6,365 bases of DNA, taken from contig DBXM01000045.1 of the NCBI GenBank assembly GCA_002309655.1, positions 1 to 6,365 of the forward strand, read 5' to 3'. The notes under the pieces are model-generated. The model made no database searches. It had not been told where the DNA came from and worked only from the letters and a program-made list of their open reading frames with translations. This document shows positions 5,201 to 6,365 of this stretch, piece by piece. Numbering within the stretch: position 1 is the first letter of the stretch; every line of letters begins with the position of its first letter. A program made the position numbers and the translations under genes. Origin of the DNA: Mageeibacillus sp. UBA1212. Its GTDB lineage: Bacteria > Bacillota > Clostridia > UBA1212.

Positions 5201-5245
5201 CGCGGGTTGGCCGTTCACGACCGCACCATTCACGAAGTTCCCGCG
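5201..5245 (+). other. Esterase leader: long-range stem enclosing two TTCACGA repeats
   Basis: CGCGGG (5201-5206) is complementary to CCCGCG (5240-5245). The enclosed loop holds two direct copies of TTCACGA (5214-5220 and 5229-5235), 15 bp apart. The arrangement could be a regulatory fold or two protein half-sites. With only six pairs and seven-base repeats in a GC-rich region, chance is a real alternative. Confidence 0.25.
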
Positions 5246-5304
5246 CTTACCTGACGGCAATCATTCCTGACAACGCAACCAAACCTTGTTTTACGGAGTT
5301 CAAA

Positions 5305-6318
5305 ATGAAAAAGAGATTATCTTCAATCATTACTGTCATACTCGCGGCGCTACTTCTGTTTGCCGCGACATTCGGAACCTTCGGCTGCGACCGCACGGAG
5401 CCTTCCCCGGGAGGCAACGGAACCGCCGAACCTGCCGACAACACCCAGGCGCCCGCCGACCCGACCGAACCGCCCGAGAGACACGAAAAGCAAAACGTGG
5501 CGAAAATCATTCTTATCGGCGGCCAGTCCAACGCGGTCGGAGCGTCGCTTTATACCTATTTAAAGGGCTTTCTCGACGACGACAAGTACAAGGCACTCGG
5601 CAAGGGCTACGAGAACGTGAGAACGGTCTACTACGCCGGCGAAAAGACCGCCACCAACTTCACCGAGAAGCGCCTCGCAATCAACGACCCGCAGAAGCTC
5701 TTCCAGAAGACCCGCTACGGAATGTCGATCACCGGCACCCAGTTCGGAATCGAGCTCGGGCTCGCGGACTACTTCACCGAGAACTACCCGGACGAGCACA
5801 TCTACATCATCAAGTGCGCGCGCGGCGGCATCCCGATCAAGGGCTACTGGCTCGAAGGCGACGAATACTTTGAGCGGCTGTGCGAGATGACCGAGAAATG
5901 CTGCGCAGTCCTGAAGGACAACGGCTACGAGCCGGAGATCATGGCCATCTGCTGGCTCCAGGGCGAGAACGAAGGCCTCGCCGATTCGCTCGCAAAGCAG
6001 TACTACGACTGGCAGAACAGCGTTGCGACAAGGCTTCGCGACAGGCTGAAAGAGTACGCGCCGTACGGCGGAATTCCGTTCGTCGACGCCGGCATCTCCA
6101 CCCACTGGGCCTACTACAAAACGGTCAACGAGAACAAGCAGAAGTTCGCCAATGACTCGCCCAATAACTACTACATCGACGTTATCGGACTCGGTCTCGA
6201 GTACAATAAAGAGCCCCACAACAATCCCGACCTTCCCCACTACGACGCCGACAGCATGTGGAATCTGGGGCTCGAGTTCGGCAGGATCATCGTCGAAGCC
6301 TACAGTAAGGTCAAATAG
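5305..6318 (+). CDS. Lipoprotein SGNH/SASA-type carbohydrate esterase
   Basis: This 337-aa surface lipoprotein is predicted to remove acetyl groups from glycans (sialate O-acetylesterase or acetylxylan esterase type); the substrate is not evident. Residues 1-27 are a signal peptide with C28 as the likely lipidated residue (T-F-G-C, a loose lipobox). A Pro/Thr/Glu-rich linker runs from 29 to about 63 and should hold the domain off the membrane. The catalytic domain shows KIILIGGQSNAVGA (67-80) with nucleophile S75 in GQSN, a Gly-rich block CARGGIPIKGYW (171-182), the WLQGENEG block (217-224), and D309-L-P-H312 near the C-terminus, which supplies the acid and base. The start has GGAG 6 nt upstream. 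It is divergent from the hydratase operon, has its own promoter, and no downstream partner is visible. It shares no sequence signature with the other genes. Confidence 0.88.
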   Translation: MKKRLSSIITVILAALLLFAATFGTFGCDRTEPSPGGNGTAEPADNTQAPADPTEPPERHEKQNVAKIILIGGQSNAVGASLYTYLKGFLDDDKYKALGKGYENVRTVYYAGEKTATNFTEKRLAINDPQKLFQKTRYGMSITGTQFGIELGLADYFTENYPDEHIYIIKCARGGIPIKGYWLEGDEYFERLCEMTEKCCAVLKDNGYEPEIMAICWLQGENEGLADSLAKQYYDWQNSVATRLRDRLKEYAPYGGIPFVDAGISTHWAYYKTVNENKQKFANDSPNNYYIDVIGLGLEYNKEPHNNPDLPHYDADSMWNLGLEFGRIIVEAYSKVK

Positions 6319-6346
6319 TTTAATTTGCCTAAATGTAGAAAAAATT

Positions 6347-6365
6347 GCGGCCGCCCGTCCGGGCG
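6347..6365 (+). terminator. Probable terminator after the esterase gene, cut by window end
   Basis: After an A-rich stretch (6339-6344), GCGGCCGC leads into CGCCC-GTCC-GGGCG (6352-6365), a stem that runs exactly to the window edge. The left arm beginning at 6347 would be matched if the next bases were GCCGC followed by T residues, the normal form of a bidirectional intrinsic terminator. That part is not visible, so the call rests on position 29 bp after the stop codon and on the stem. Confidence 0.6.

Noticed and set aside
5560..6240. Minus-strand open frame of 226 codons
   Set aside because: It is antisense to the esterase catalytic domain; the Val- and Asp-rich translation has no domain and no Shine-Dalgarno.

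Overview
The window looks like a GC-rich, low-copy chromosomal segment from an uncultured member of the Bacillota, most likely a Clostridia-type gut or rumen bacterium. The evidence is the rpsF-ssb-rpsR gene order, purine-rich Shine-Dalgarno sequences of the GGAGG type, two Clostridia-style lipoprotein signal peptides, and consensus sigma-A-like promoters. The taxonomic placement is an inference; no rRNA or other decisive marker is present.

Layout. Six genes lie on the minus strand and are read from about 5050 down to 52. The first is a YbhJ-like aconitase-superfamily hydratase (4950-2680). It is followed after 19 bp by a lipoprotein cyclophilin (2660-2040) and then by a paralogous cytoplasmic cyclophilin (1950-1423). 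A near-consensus promoter (1324-1352) then drives the conserved operon rpsF (bS6), ssb and rpsR (bS18), which ends at 52 with GC-rich hairpins at the window edge. One gene lies on the plus strand, transcribed divergently: a lipoprotein SGNH/SASA-type esterase (5305-6318), followed by a terminator-like hairpin cut by the window end.

The only gene-free stretch above 300 bases is 4951-5304, the divergent promoter region. It holds a good extended -10 promoter for the hydratase operon. Immediately after it comes a long, almost continuous hairpin (4985-5047) that begins about where the transcript should start. A weaker extended -10 promoter for the esterase, with a partly structured leader, lies on the other side.

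How the genes fit together. bS6 and bS18 are partners on the 30S platform, and in many bacteria the S6:S18 complex represses its own operon through a leader hairpin with a CCG bulge; a matching element is seen just after the rpsF promoter. SSB, encoded between them, protects single-stranded DNA. The two cyclophilins would supply prolyl-isomerase activity on opposite faces of the membrane. The hydratase substrate is unknown. The esterase is probably an unrelated surface deacetylase.

No CRISPR array, mobile element, tRNA or obvious new multi-gene system is seen. The observation most worth following is the structured leader of the hydratase operon.
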